64,000 bases of DNA from Novacetimonas cocois (GTDB taxonomy: Bacteria > Pseudomonadota > Alphaproteobacteria > Acetobacterales > Acetobacteraceae): NCBI RefSeq assembly GCF_003311635.1, contig NZ_QEXL01000011.1, positions 2,089-66,088 of the forward strand, read 5' to 3'. A program made the translations under genes and the position numbers. Shown in pieces: positions 47,626 through 56,679 of this stretch (positions are counted from its first letter, which is position 1; the number at the start of each line of letters is the position of its first letter). The notes under the pieces are model-generated. The model was not told where the DNA came from. It saw only the letters and a list, made by a program, of their open reading frames with translations, and did no database searches.

Positions 47626-48781
47626 GGGAAGATCCTTGTGCTTCGGGCATCGGGCGCAGGATGGCGAGTGCGTTCTCAACCGCAGGGATGTAGATCGGAC
47701 GCTGGTAGCGTCGCTCTTCGCTCCAGTGCGCACGCGCGCCAGCGGCCTCGATGCGGGGATTGGGATGAAGGTCTTCGGCCGGGATTTCAGCAGGAAAGCC
47801 GAGTGAGTGCAGCGCGTACCACAATGATCGGTCGATAAGCTTCACGATGGCGAATGAGGAGGGTGCCAGTACGCCCGCCTGACGCCGGGCTTCGTGCAGC
47901 AGGGTCATGAGCGCGGTCACGCTCCATCCGCTGCGCTCGCAGACCGTATCGATACAGTTTGTGATTTCCTTGTCCTGCAGGGCAGAGCGAGCGCTTCGCA
48001 CAACGGACTCTGGCACCGTGAGCGGCGCCAGCGGACCATGGGGACCATCAAGGCCAGCGTCGGCCAGGCCGGCAGAGAGTTCACCAAGCAGAGCGAGGGC
48101 GTCCCGGCGCCTCTGGAGGTAGTGCATCGCAAAGGCAACGAGAAGCACCTGTTCAACAGGGGATGCGGCGTTGATGCTGGACCAGTGGTGGCCCAACTGG
48201 CGCGTGAACGCCTCGAGCGCGCCGGTTTCACTGTAGCGGCCCTGTGCATCGACAGCGAAGCGCGCGCCCCATTCGGCACGTGTCAGGGCCGGGTCTGCCG
48301 GCAGCGGGATACCATCAGTGGGCGTTACAAGCCTGTCCAGTCGGCGTCGGACGAAGCCTTTCAGTGTTGGAAACATTTCTGCCTGGACCGCGATCAGACC
48401 TTCCAGATCGAGCGCTTTCGCAAATCGGCCGGGGGCAGCACGCCACATGCATAACCCGCCCAGGAGGGCAATCACGATGGCCACCGGCCATTTCAGGGCA
48501 TTGCCCAGGATCGCAAGGCCATAATAAAGCTGGATCGCCCGCACCAGGTCCGGTCGATATTGCGCGGCCTGCAACTGGACCTGCAGGCGCATCAGGTCGG
48601 GATTAGACGTATGCAGCAGGTTGATCTGCCCCATCATGGCCCGCAGATAGAAGGCCGTGATCTGCGTATGCCACAGGCTCCAGGCCATGTAGCTGAACAG
48701 CAGGACCCCGACGATGATGATGATCGAGGAAAAGAGCAGATAGTCATCGCTGGATGACCATGGGACGCGGCTCGTGCTCAT
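47600..48781 (-). CDS. icmP: IcmP/DotM-like coupling-complex protein (TrbA of IncI)
   Basis: 393 residues from ATG 48781, which overlaps the previous stop (ATGA). Two or three N-terminal membrane segments (YLLFSSIIIIVGVLLFSYMAW and WPVAIVIALLGGLCMW) precede a cytoplasmic domain with FAKALDLEGLIAVQAEMFPTLKGF, EWGARFAVDAQGRY, and HEARRQAGVLAPSSFAIVKLIDRSLWYALHSLG, as in DotM. It binds DotL and helps select substrates. Confidence 0.85.
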   Translation of the reverse strand: MSTSRVPWSSSDDYLLFSSIIIIVGVLLFSYMAWSLWHTQITAFYLRAMMGQINLLHTSNPDLMRLQVQLQAAQYRPDLVRAIQLYYGLAILGNALKWPVAIVIALLGGLCMWRAAPGRFAKALDLEGLIAVQAEMFPTLKGFVRRRLDRLVTPTDGIPLPADPALTRAEWGARFAVDAQGRYSETGALEAFTRQLGHHWSSINAASPVEQVLLVAFAMHYLQRRRDALALLGELSAGLADAGLDGPHGPLAPLTVPESVVRSARSALQDKEITNCIDTVCERSGWSVTALMTLLHEARRQAGVLAPSSFAIVKLIDRSLWYALHSLGFPAEIPAEDLHPNPRIEAAGARAHWSEERRYQRPIYIPAVENALAILRPMPEAQGSSHDPYHPPR

Positions 48782-49287
48782 GAGCGATCGTCCCTGCGGT
48801 TTCTGGTCATCATCGTGAGGGCGATGTCGTAGAAACGCCGGAGATAGGCGTTGCCATGGCGTGGGGTGTGAGAGTGATAGAATGCCACGGCCTGCCAGAG
48901 GTCGCCGTGTGCTTCGTCCATCGCCTGACCAAGGATCCAGGCGCCTGCCTCGATATTGGCGCACGAACTGTCGCGCAGCGCCGCATATGTTTGCGCGGGC
49001 GTGCTGTGCCATCGCTTTGCGATGCGGCCGACCCATGTCGTGTTGACCTGCATCGGCCCGAGATCCGCCGTGCCGTTACTGTTCGGGCTGACCATTCCGG
49101 GACGGCCGGCCTCGACATAGAGGAGGACGAGCAGCACGCCACGGGGCACACTAGAGATTTTTGCCGAAGCCTCCAGACAGGCTGCAATCTGGCGGCCATT
49201 TTCTTCGATGCTCGCGGCGCGGGCGGTCGTGCCGACGGCAAAAAGGGGAAACGTCCCGAGTGCCGCCAGAGCGAGACGGGGGATCAT
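48778..49287 (-). CDS. Lytic transglycosylase of the transfer system
   Basis: 169 residues with a signal peptide (cleaved near ARAA). LLYVEAGRPG puts the catalytic glutamate at 59, and TADLGPMQVNTTW is the following GxMQ motif. SLT enzymes of this length open peptidoglycan for type IV channels. It overlaps both neighbours by 4 bases, so it is part of the dotDCB-icmT operon. Confidence 0.88.
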   Translation of the reverse strand: MIPRLALAALGTFPLFAVGTTARAASIEENGRQIAACLEASAKISSVPRGVLLVLLYVEAGRPGMVSPNSNGTADLGPMQVNTTWVGRIAKRWHSTPAQTYAALRDSSCANIEAGAWILGQAMDEAHGDLWQAVAFYHSHTPRHGNAYLRRFYDIALTMMTRNRRDDRS

Positions 49288-49706
49288 GTCGCCCCCTGCA
49301 AGGTCGGCGCTACATCAGCGATCCGACCATGGGCTTCGCCCCAGAAGTCGATCAGATGATTGAGGACCAGCGCGTCGTCCATCTCCGCAAGCCTCATCGT
49401 GACATCGATCAGACATAACATCACGACCGTAAATGAACCGGCGCGCACCTTGCGGACGGCATAGCCGAGCGCGCTGTCGGGCGTCCTGCTGACATCAAGG
49501 GCAAAGCCCGTTCCCGTCAGTTCCAGCCACAGGGTTTCGGCACTGATCAGGAAAATGGGCAGATAGGCTTCAGGGTGTGCTGCGTCAGCTGGTGATACGA
49601 CCACCCGTTTTCCGGTGCCACGGTCCAGCAGTTCAATCGGCTTGCCGATTTCGGCCAGAAGCCGTGTCTGCGCCGCACTGATCGCCGCCAGATCGATCGC
49701 GCTCAT
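49284..49706 (-). CDS. IcmS-like small protein (140 residues)
   Basis: Start at 49706, overlapping icmT by 4 bases. The stretch AETLWLELTGTGFALDVSRT, SALGYAVRKVRAG and VVMLCLIDVTMRLAEM matches the pattern of Legionella IcmS (GYGLGATYDES, GALLGIRVVF, RLLCMTDVMNEL), and the gene order icmT then this gene is the same as icmT-icmS. IcmS is a chaperone-type adaptor on DotL. IncI plasmids lack it, so the call needs structural support. Confidence 0.45.
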   Translation of the reverse strand: MSAIDLAAISAAQTRLLAEIGKPIELLDRGTGKRVVVSPADAAHPEAYLPIFLISAETLWLELTGTGFALDVSRTPDSALGYAVRKVRAGSFTVVMLCLIDVTMRLAEMDDALVLNHLIDFWGEAHGRIADVAPTLQGAT

Positions 49707-49951
49707 GAGAACCGCCTCCTTTGCCATGTCGGCAGGGCGGTGCGGACCGGCCCGATGAGAAAGCGTCGGATGGAGCGTATCGCGGCCGGCAGCGTCAGCC
49801 CGAAAAACGAGATCGTCCCGAAAAACACCACGCCGAAGACCCCGATCAGCAGGGTGGTGAGGCTCCAGTGTGTCACGGAGATGAGAATGGGAAAGCAGCT
49901 GCGGGCGTCGAGAATGAAAACCCGGACAGGATAGGCCGTTGCACGCCACAT
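49703..49951 (-). CDS. icmT: IcmT-like protein (TraK of IncI)
   Basis: 82 residues from ATG 49951 (a GTG just upstream is possible). The start MWRATAYPVRVFILDARSCF and the ends FFGLTLPAAIRSIRRFLIGP and RTALPTW match IcmT/TraK, with one central membrane span. It overlaps the dotB stop as TGATG. AAAGGAG stands before it. Confidence 0.88.
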   Translation of the reverse strand: MWRATAYPVRVFILDARSCFPILISVTHWSLTTLLIGVFGVVFFGTISFFGLTLPAAIRSIRRFLIGPVRTALPTWQRRRFS

Positions 49952-51120
49952 CACGCGTCTCTCCTTTCTTCCGCCAGAGCGGTGTCTTCGGTGATCAGAT
50001 CGGCATCAAGCAGTTTGCGGATGGCTCTGCCGAAGGACTGGCCCTGCGCCTCGACCGCGTCGGCCACGACGTCCGGCCAGTCTGTTGGCTCGGTCCGGGT
50101 CAGCTTGCGGCGCAGATCACGATCGAAGGTGAGGAATTCGCGGATCGCAACACGCCCGCCACCCTTGCGGGGCACAAGGCGCTGGTTGATGCAGAACCGG
50201 AGCGCCTGAGCGAGGGCCGAGACCAGGTTGTCACGTTCCAAGGGGGGACAGAGCGCGATCGCGCGCTGGATCATGAGGGAGACGCTGTCTGCATGCAGCG
50301 TCGTGCCCAGGATACCGCCCATCATGGCGATATTGATGGCTGCATTCATGGTCTCGCCGTCCCGACATTCCGTGATGATGCCATCGCTCATCTCGCGGCG
50401 TGTCAGGCTGCGGGTGAAGGTGGGAAAAGTCAGGGTAGGGGGGCGGATCTCCGTCTGGCTGATCCGCGATCCTGAAGGCGGACGCAGGTCGTCCAGCAGG
50501 AACTCGATGGGCTCCTCGCCGGTTGCCATGTCGCAGTATACGGTCGGGTCCATCAGTTTTTCGATGGCGAGCCCGAATTGCAACGTGGTCTTTCCGGAAC
50601 CGGTTGCCCCACCAAACAGGACCATGCCGCTTTTGAGCCTGTTCGTGTCCCGGATTTCTTGTTCGACCATCTGCTGGTCAAGGCTTGCGGGCCGGGCGGG
50701 GATCGGACGCATGACGATGTGGACGCCACTGCCACGCTTGACCGAAATGGGTGAAAGATTGATCCGGAAACGCAGATTGACCTTGCGGTCCAGTGCCACG
50801 CTGTAGGCCGTATCGAGGATATGGCCGACACCAAGCATGGCCATCCCGTCAGAGGCATAGACATGGCCGACGATATCCGCCAGCGCGAGGGAGTCCGTCG
50901 CTTTACATGTGGCGTAGCGGATGACGCCGTGCACCTTGATCGTGACCGGATGGCCGGTCTTGATGTCGATGCGCGAGGCGCCGAGGCCATGCGCCCAGCG
51001 AAGGAGGGAGTCCAGCCCCGGCGCGTTACGCCGTCGCTCCTCGACCCAGGCAAACGCTTTCCTGCCTTCATCCGGCCAGCGTTCGTCGGTCGTGACGGGG
51101 ATGGTGATATTCATCGGCAA
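49951..51120 (-). CDS. dotB: DotB ATPase (TraJ of IncI)
   Basis: 389 residues. A PilT/VirB11-type secretion ATPase with Walker A GATGSGKTT at about 171-179, YCDMATGEEPIEFLL and the acidic box ITECRDGETMNAAI. It forms a hexamer at the cytoplasmic side of the channel. The first ATG (51120) or the third codon ATG (51114) could start; the upstream gene dotC ends inside. Confidence 0.92.
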   Translation of the reverse strand: MPMNITIPVTTDERWPDEGRKAFAWVEERRRNAPGLDSLLRWAHGLGASRIDIKTGHPVTIKVHGVIRYATCKATDSLALADIVGHVYASDGMAMLGVGHILDTAYSVALDRKVNLRFRINLSPISVKRGSGVHIVMRPIPARPASLDQQMVEQEIRDTNRLKSGMVLFGGATGSGKTTLQFGLAIEKLMDPTVYCDMATGEEPIEFLLDDLRPPSGSRISQTEIRPPTLTFPTFTRSLTRREMSDGIITECRDGETMNAAINIAMMGGILGTTLHADSVSLMIQRAIALCPPLERDNLVSALAQALRFCINQRLVPRKGGGRVAIREFLTFDRDLRRKLTRTEPTDWPDVVADAVEAQGQSFGRAIRKLLDADLITEDTALAEERRDA

Positions 51121-52151
51121 TGCTCCGGATAACCGTAGTCGCTTCCGCGCCGGACGTGGCCCTGAAGCCCCGGCTGGCTCGCGATCCGGATCGTGCGGTC
51201 ATTGAGGTGGAGGGTGTCTCCTCCTCCCACGGCGTCCTGGTGCTCGAACACGACGCGCGGTTCTTCGACGCGCCCGGCGTTCAGCAGCACCCGGTAGCGG
51301 GCCATGCCGGTAATGTCGCGCTGCAGGCGCGACAGATCGGAGAGGAAGATTTCGGTCGCCTGCTTTTCTCCATCTGCCCAGCCTTCCGCCACCCACTGGT
51401 TCCAGTGTGACACTTCCGCCTTTGTGCGGGGCAGGGCCGCGGCTACCGGGTGATGCGGTTTGCCCCATGTCCGGACGAGATACGTGCGCCAGTCCGGGGG
51501 CGCGGATGTCAGTTGTGCCTCCCGGGTGATCTCGAAAACACATTCTGTCTCGTGCGCCACCTGGCCGGTGTCACTGAGCGCAAAGGCCATCTGTGCCTCG
51601 GTGACGATGGGGGGCTGCATGAGGGTCTGGCCACTCCCGATCGGAAGCACGATCGACCGGAAATCATAAGTGGCGTCGAGTGTCTCCTCGTGGCGCCGCA
51701 GCATCTCGTTGATGGCGAATGCCCGGGCGGCCAGACCGCCCTGCGCGCCGTAAATATGCGCGGCTTCCCGAAGCTGGGCGCTTCGACCGGGTTTCAGGTC
51801 ATCGCCTGGTTCGTCATTGGGACGGGTGTTCTCAAGGGCCTCAAGAGAAGGTGGCGCTTCGCCGCCGACCACCTCGTCGAGCGTCGAGGCCCCTGTCACC
51901 GGTTTATTGATGGGATTGGCAAGGGCGGGATCAGCTCCGTCCACCTGATCCGCATCCGGCTGGGGCGGCTGTGGCTCCGGGACCAATGTGTCGCTGCGGG
52001 CCGGTGGTGGAGATGGAGACGATGTCGGTAGCCGGACGTGCTGCCCCTCCTCAATGACAACCTTCCCCGTGGAGACAGATGCCGCATGGGTCGCGCTTCC
52101 TGCGGCCGTCACGACGATGGCCGAAGATAGAAAGAGCGCCATCTTACGCAT
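51111..52151 (-). CDS. dotC: DotC-like outer-membrane core protein (TraI of IncI)
   Basis: 346 residues with an N-terminal signal peptide (cleaved near THAA). The conserved C-terminal DotC domain is clear: LREAAHIYGAQGGLAARAF, LPIGSGQTLMQPPIVTEAQMA, and PPDWRTYLVRTWGKP. Legionella DotC is a lipoprotein; here no cysteine follows the signal, so it is probably a soluble or otherwise anchored form. A proline-rich insert separates signal and domain. It overlaps dotD by 8 bases. Confidence 0.88.
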   Translation of the reverse strand: MRKMALFLSSAIVVTAAGSATHAASVSTGKVVIEEGQHVRLPTSSPSPPPARSDTLVPEPQPPQPDADQVDGADPALANPINKPVTGASTLDEVVGGEAPPSLEALENTRPNDEPGDDLKPGRSAQLREAAHIYGAQGGLAARAFAINEMLRRHEETLDATYDFRSIVLPIGSGQTLMQPPIVTEAQMAFALSDTGQVAHETECVFEITREAQLTSAPPDWRTYLVRTWGKPHHPVAAALPRTKAEVSHWNQWVAEGWADGEKQATEIFLSDLSRLQRDITGMARYRVLLNAGRVEEPRVVFEHQDAVGGGDTLHLNDRTIRIASQPGLQGHVRRGSDYGYPEHCR

Positions 52152-52602
52152 GCCACGCCACCGTTATCGCGTGGTGAAGCGGGTCTACCGAGACCATGGC
52201 CTGATCTCCGGCCTGATCGCCCAATGTTCGAAGGATATCCACCACGGCGGCAACACTGTTGGTCGCGACGCGCATTGCTCGGGGATGGCCGGTGACCGTC
52301 ACGCTGTAGCCAATTTCCTGGCCGAGTTTTGCGACGGCCTTGCCCAGCGGGCCGTCCCACACGAACCAGATCCGGCGGGTCAGGTCATCGGGGAGCACGG
52401 GCTGGTTGGCAGATGCCACGACCGGAGACGGGCGGATACTGCCAAGTTCCCGAAGATCAGTCGTGGTCTCTGCTATTGACCGTTGCAAGGCCAGTTCAGG
52501 ATTGGCCATGCCGGTCGTCGCAATGGGAGAAGGTGACGACAGGCTCTGCGCACAGGCGTTGAGCGCCATGGGCAAAAGAAAAATGAGCAGAGAATGTTTC
52601 AT
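52144..52602 (-). CDS. dotD: DotD-like lipoprotein (TraH of IncI)
   Basis: 152 residues. The lipobox LNAC ends the signal peptide near residue 17. The C-terminal region (RRIWFVWDGPLGKAVAKLGQEIGYSVTV, RVATNSVAAVVDILRTLG) has the N0-like fold of DotD. It forms the outer-membrane ring with DotC. First gene of the second Dot/Icm block; its ribosome site lies in the hairpin described at 52604-52629. Confidence 0.9.
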   Translation of the reverse strand: MKHSLLIFLLPMALNACAQSLSSPSPIATTGMANPELALQRSIAETTTDLRELGSIRPSPVVASANQPVLPDDLTRRIWFVWDGPLGKAVAKLGQEIGYSVTVTGHPRAMRVATNSVAAVVDILRTLGDQAGDQAMVSVDPLHHAITVAWHA

Positions 52603-52603
52603 G

Positions 52604-52629
52604 AGCTTCTCCGGATAACGGGAGAAGCT
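52604..52629 (-). promoter_or_regulatory. Hairpin that sequesters the dotD ribosome-binding site
   Basis: Bases 52604-52612 and 52621-52629 form a perfect 9-bp stem with an 8-base loop. On the mRNA the arm nearest the start codon contains GGAGAAGCT, directly followed by C and ATG, so the Shine-Dalgarno sequence is base-paired with AGCTTCTCC upstream. Translation of dotD, and of the coupled genes after it, should need this stem to open. Confidence 0.75.
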
Positions 52630-52928
52630 TCGAAGATCATCTTGCGACTGCTACAGCAAAAATTGGCTGCGTTGCTTTTTCTTTCATGCAGGCCCCGAGA
52701 GCAGATTCGTGTCCTCTTTTGGGGTATGCTGTCGCCGGATTGACGCGCAGAATTGCGTGGGACAGGAGCAACCCTTTTCTGTTTTCGGCTCTGAACGTGA
52801 GGGGATCACCGGCAGCCATCCATGTTGCTGACAGTCCTACCAAGCATCTGATGTGCGCTGAACAATCTGTATCGATGGGACACAATGAGGTATGTCGATG
52901 ATATGTAGCCGAGAGGGTAGAGTGCAGG

Positions 52929-53318
52929 ATGAAGATCATCAGAACGGCCATCGTGATGGCGATCATTGCAGGCACGAGTGCCTGTTCGTCCACGGGTGAT
53001 GCTTCCATAAAAAAAACAACCATCGCGGAAGTTGGTCAGAATATTCATGATGGTGTGACAACTTCATCCCAGGTGCGTCAGATTTACGGTGAACCGGGGC
53101 AGAAAACCTATGAAGATGGTTATGAGGTCTGGATTTATAGTTTTACGTCCGGCAGGGAGGATGGTCTTTCAATAGCGCAGGACGTAGTCGGACTTGGCAT
53201 GCTTGGAGAAAGATCAAATAACAAAAGCAAGATGCTGACTGTTGTGTTGAGTAACGGGATCGTGCTGAAGCATAGTTTTGCCACCTCGCATTTCAGTTCC
53301 AGCAGTGGCTTGAGGTAG
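52929..53318 (+). CDS. SmpA/BamE-like lipoprotein
   Basis: 129 residues. Lipobox TSAC near residue 19. The domain IAEVGQNIHDGVTTSSQVRQIYGEPGQK, with VWIYSFTSG and LTVVLSNGIVLKHS, has the pattern of SmpA/OmlA (BamE) folds. It is divergent from the dotD operon by about 330 bases (52603-52928), which hold the promoters and the hairpin. Role in the envelope or at the channel inferred from location only. Confidence 0.7.
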   Translation: MKIIRTAIVMAIIAGTSACSSTGDASIKKTTIAEVGQNIHDGVTTSSQVRQIYGEPGQKTYEDGYEVWIYSFTSGREDGLSIAQDVVGLGMLGERSNNKSKMLTVVLSNGIVLKHSFATSHFSSSSGLR

Positions 53319-53528
53319 TAATATCGCAGGCAGGTAATGGTTCGGTATGAATGTATTGATCTGGGTAAGGCATGCAGCAGGGGCTGACTATAATGAAGAC
53401 GTGTGCCGCAGAACTTAAGTTGGAAGAAACCCCCTGCATGGTCCGTAGTAGTGGGTCGTGGTAAGTGCGTATTCGCATGTCTCCTGATCAGAAACACAGC
53501 CATACGCGCTCCAGACGTATATCCCCCT

Positions 53529-54692
53529 TTAAGTCACTGCATTGACGGGTAAGCGGTCCTTCTGGTGACGAAACCAAGGGACCATGCGGCGGATGGCTTC
53601 TTCAATCTGGTCCGTTGCGACCGCAAAGCTGAAACGGATGAAGTATTTCCCGTCTATGGGGTCGAAATCAATGCCCGGTGCTGTCGTAACACCCGTATCC
53701 AGCAACAGGCGCTTGCAAAACGCCATGCTGTCATCCGTCAGGTGCCGGATATCGGCATAGATATAGAACGCTCCATCTGGTGGCGCGATATGGCGCAGCC
53801 CCATTTCGGGCAGGGCACGCAACAGCAGGTCACGATTGCGCCGGTAGGTTTCCATATGCCCTTCAAGCTCATCGCGGCAATCGAAGGCGGCAAGGGCCGC
53901 GTGCTGGCTGAGGGCGGCGGGCGGCAGGAACAGATTACCCATCCGCGCGCGGGCGGCTTCCACCTTTGCTGGCGGGACAACCAGCCACCCCAGCCGCCAC
54001 GGCGCCATGCTGAAGTATTTGGAAAAACTGTTTACCACCAGCGCATCGGGATCATATTCCAGAATACTGTGCGCGCGTTCGCCAAAACTCAGGCCGTGAT
54101 AGATTTCATCCGATATGATGCAGATCCCGTGCGCGCGACAGACGTCAACAATGCGCTGTATTTCATCAGGAGACAGGATGGTACCGGTGGGGTTGGCGGG
54201 ACTGGCCAGGATCAACCCGTCGGGAGCAGGTTCAAGCGCGGCAATGGCGTGGGGGGTCAACTGGAAGCGTTCTTTTTCCCCACACGGAATTTCAACCGGT
54301 TTCATATGGAGCGAGCGCACGACATTGCGGTAGGCCACATAACCCGGTCGCGCCATGGCTACATGCGCTCCGGGCACAAAACTGGTCATGAGCGCCAGAA
54401 CCAGCGCGGGTGATGCGCCACAGGTCAGGATAATCTGTTCAGGCTGGAGCGAAACGCCATATGTTTCGTCATAGTGCAGGGCGATCCGTTCCTTCAGGGG
54501 CTGGCTTTCCCAATAGCCCATGGGGTCGGTCGCCAGTATGTGCTGGGCGCGTTCGATCGCCGCGCTTGGCGCGCCGGTAGAAGGCTGGCCAAATTCCATA
54601 TGAATGATGCTGCGCCCCTGCGCGGCCAGTTCATGTGCCAGTGCGCTGATGGACAGCGCGTGGAAGGGATCGATTGGCGGCACAGGCATCAT
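53529..54692 (-). CDS. Class I/II aminotransferase (PLP-dependent)
   Basis: 387 residues with the PLP lysine in VNSFSKYFSMAPWRLGW (K at about 225), SPANPTGTI for substrate/PLP contact, and the C-terminal arginine motif FIRFSFA. A fold type I aminotransferase, probably for an amino acid; substrate not deducible. It is a metabolic gene placed between two transfer blocks. The 53319-53528 gap before it shows no gene. Confidence 0.9.
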   Translation of the reverse strand: MMPVPPIDPFHALSISALAHELAAQGRSIIHMEFGQPSTGAPSAAIERAQHILATDPMGYWESQPLKERIALHYDETYGVSLQPEQIILTCGASPALVLALMTSFVPGAHVAMARPGYVAYRNVVRSLHMKPVEIPCGEKERFQLTPHAIAALEPAPDGLILASPANPTGTILSPDEIQRIVDVCRAHGICIISDEIYHGLSFGERAHSILEYDPDALVVNSFSKYFSMAPWRLGWLVVPPAKVEAARARMGNLFLPPAALSQHAALAAFDCRDELEGHMETYRRNRDLLLRALPEMGLRHIAPPDGAFYIYADIRHLTDDSMAFCKRLLLDTGVTTAPGIDFDPIDGKYFIRFSFAVATDQIEEAIRRMVPWFRHQKDRLPVNAVT

Positions 54693-54900
54693 GACCTCAA
54701 GGTGGAAAATAGACTTATAGGGTGATGATCGCCCCGCGACCAGAAACTGCCCGTGGAATTCAGGCGGCCTGCCCAGCGTTTTCTACGCGACGTGCCAGTT
54801 CCTGCCAGGAACGTGTTGTGAAGGGCAGAGGCTGTGGAGTTTACAGAATTCCATATATGATGCTATAAGGCGCTTTATATGCCAAATATGAGTGATAGTA

Positions 54901-55272
54901 ATGGGCTCACCAAAATCCCGCGCGGCTCTTGAGCGACTGGGGCGTGACCTTCGTGGCGCGCGCCTGCGGCGCGGCATAGCGATAGCCGACCTGGCCGCTC
55001 GTGCCGGCACGTCAGCAAGTTCCATCGCGCGCCTGGAAAAGGGAGACCCGGGTGTGGGGATCGGCACTCTGGCCGACGTGCTGGTCGTGCTTGGTCTTCT
55101 GGACCGGTTGGCCGACCTGATTGATATCCGCAAGGATGATCTGGGACTGGCGTTGGCTGCTGAACGTCAGCCTCGTCGAGGCCGGTCTTCTGCGACCACG
55201 TTACGCAGGCAGCAGGATAAGGCCACGCATGGGGGAGCGGATGTTATTGATATGGACGGTGCTTCGTTCTGA
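54901..55272 (+). CDS. hipB: XRE-family antitoxin/regulator (HipB-like)
   Basis: 123 residues from ATG 54901 (GTG 54892 possible). An HTH typical of HipB: LGRDLRGARLRRGIAIADLAARAGTSASSIARLEKGDP (in two parts), then a C-terminal basic segment. Its stop overlaps the hipA start, the usual hipBA arrangement. It would repress the operon with HipA as co-repressor. Confidence 0.85.
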   Translation: MGSPKSRAALERLGRDLRGARLRRGIAIADLAARAGTSASSIARLEKGDPGVGIGTLADVLVVLGLLDRLADLIDIRKDDLGLALAAERQPRRGRSSATTLRRQQDKATHGGADVIDMDGASF

Positions 55273-56511
55273 TGCCTGATTTCAGCGCCCATGTCGTTCT
55301 TGGCAACAGCCTGACTCCCGTGGGTCAACTGCGTTTTACGCAGGCAGGTCCACGGCAGTTTTCGACCTTCACTTATGATCCGGCCTGGGTCGAGAATTCT
55401 CGGGCCTTTGCCATCCAGCCAACCTTTCCCCTTTCCCCTTGGCTCTGGGCCGTTTCATGCGGCTGGCCAACCAGGGAACGTGCGCGATGCCCTTGCGGGT
55501 GTCTTTGCTGATGCTGCGCCCGACAGCTGGGGGCGCAGGCTTCTCGAGCGTGCCTACGGTAATGGGCTTTCCGAGTTTGAATATCTCACACTGTCGGATG
55601 ACGTATGTCGGCAGGGTGCGCTTCGTTTCGCCGATGATAACGGAGAAATCATTCGTGGCGGCGCCGATGACATCATACCGCGTCTGGTCGATCTTGCCGC
55701 TATTACGGCTATCGCGCGGGCATATGAACAGGGCAAGGACATATCCGAAAGGGATATGCAGGCGCTCGCTGGTGCAGGTGGTTCGGGTGGGGCGCGACCG
55801 AAGGCCAATGTTCGGGACGGCGATGTGCTCTGGCTTGCAAAATTTACCTCGGTTCACGACCAGTGGCCAATAGAACGTATTGAAGTTGCCACGCTTCGTC
55901 TGGCAAGAGCATGCGGAATCCGGACGCCAGAGGTCAGGCTGGAACTGGCTGAAACGCCGTTTCCTGTGGCTCTGATCCAGCGGTTTGATCGGCGTGGGGC
56001 TGGCCGGATTCCTTATATTTCGGCGAGGACTGCTCTGGGGAAAACCGGAACGGAACTGGGTTCCTATACGGAGATTGTCGATTTTATCCGGACCTATGCC
56101 GCCGATCCCCAGGCAGAGTTCCGCGAACTCTTCCTGCGTCTGGTTTATACTATTCTCGTGTCAAATAAGGACGATCATCTGAAAAATCACGGATTTCTCT
56201 ATGTGGGCGCTGGACACTGGCGGTTATCCCCCGTTTTCGATGTGAATCCAGCACCCGACCGTAACCCGCATCTGGAAACGGCGATACTGGAGGGCGGTCC
56301 GCATGATCGGTCCATCCGTCTGGCACTGGAGGCGTGTGAATTCTTCGAAATTACCCCTGCTGAGGCCCGGCAGATGATCCGCGTGACAGCGCGGCGAATT
56401 TCGGATGAGTGGAGGCCTGCTCTGCGAGAGGTTGGTGTTTCCGGGGCGATGGCGCGTCATTATGAAGCCGCCTTCATAAACGATCAGATCGGGATCGCGC
56501 TAACGATCTGA
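55272..56511 (+). pseudogene. hipA: hipA-like kinase toxin, frameshifted by a 7-bp duplication
   Basis: The N-terminal frame from 55272 (MPDFSAHVVLGNSLTPVGQL, FTYDPAWVENSRAFAIQPTFPL) and the second frame (LGSGPFHAAGQ, FADAAPDSWGRRLLERAYG) join perfectly if one copy of TTTCCCC at 55425-55438 is removed. The kinase part is intact: VSNKDDHLKNHGFLY holds the catalytic DxHxKN and the rest looks complete to the stop at 56511. As written, translation stops at 55511 after about 79 residues. It may therefore be off but revertible. Confidence 0.85.
55425..55438 (+). repeat. Tandem 7-bp duplication that shifts the hipA frame
   Basis: TTTCCCC occurs twice in a row (55425-55431 and 55432-55438). Deleting one unit restores one open HipA frame. 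Slipped-strand mispairing would be the natural cause and route back. Confidence 0.85.
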
Positions 56512-56679
56512 TAGTCACATATGACTGATAATATCGTATAATATGCCAGATACGACACATAAATTTGTCGAATCTATCCCTGCCAGACGCCGCCGCGCTA
56601 TTGATCGAACAGCATGGTCAACATCATTGTGTCCGCAATGATCGGGATGTGAGGCCGTCAGGAAAATATCGGTCACGTT

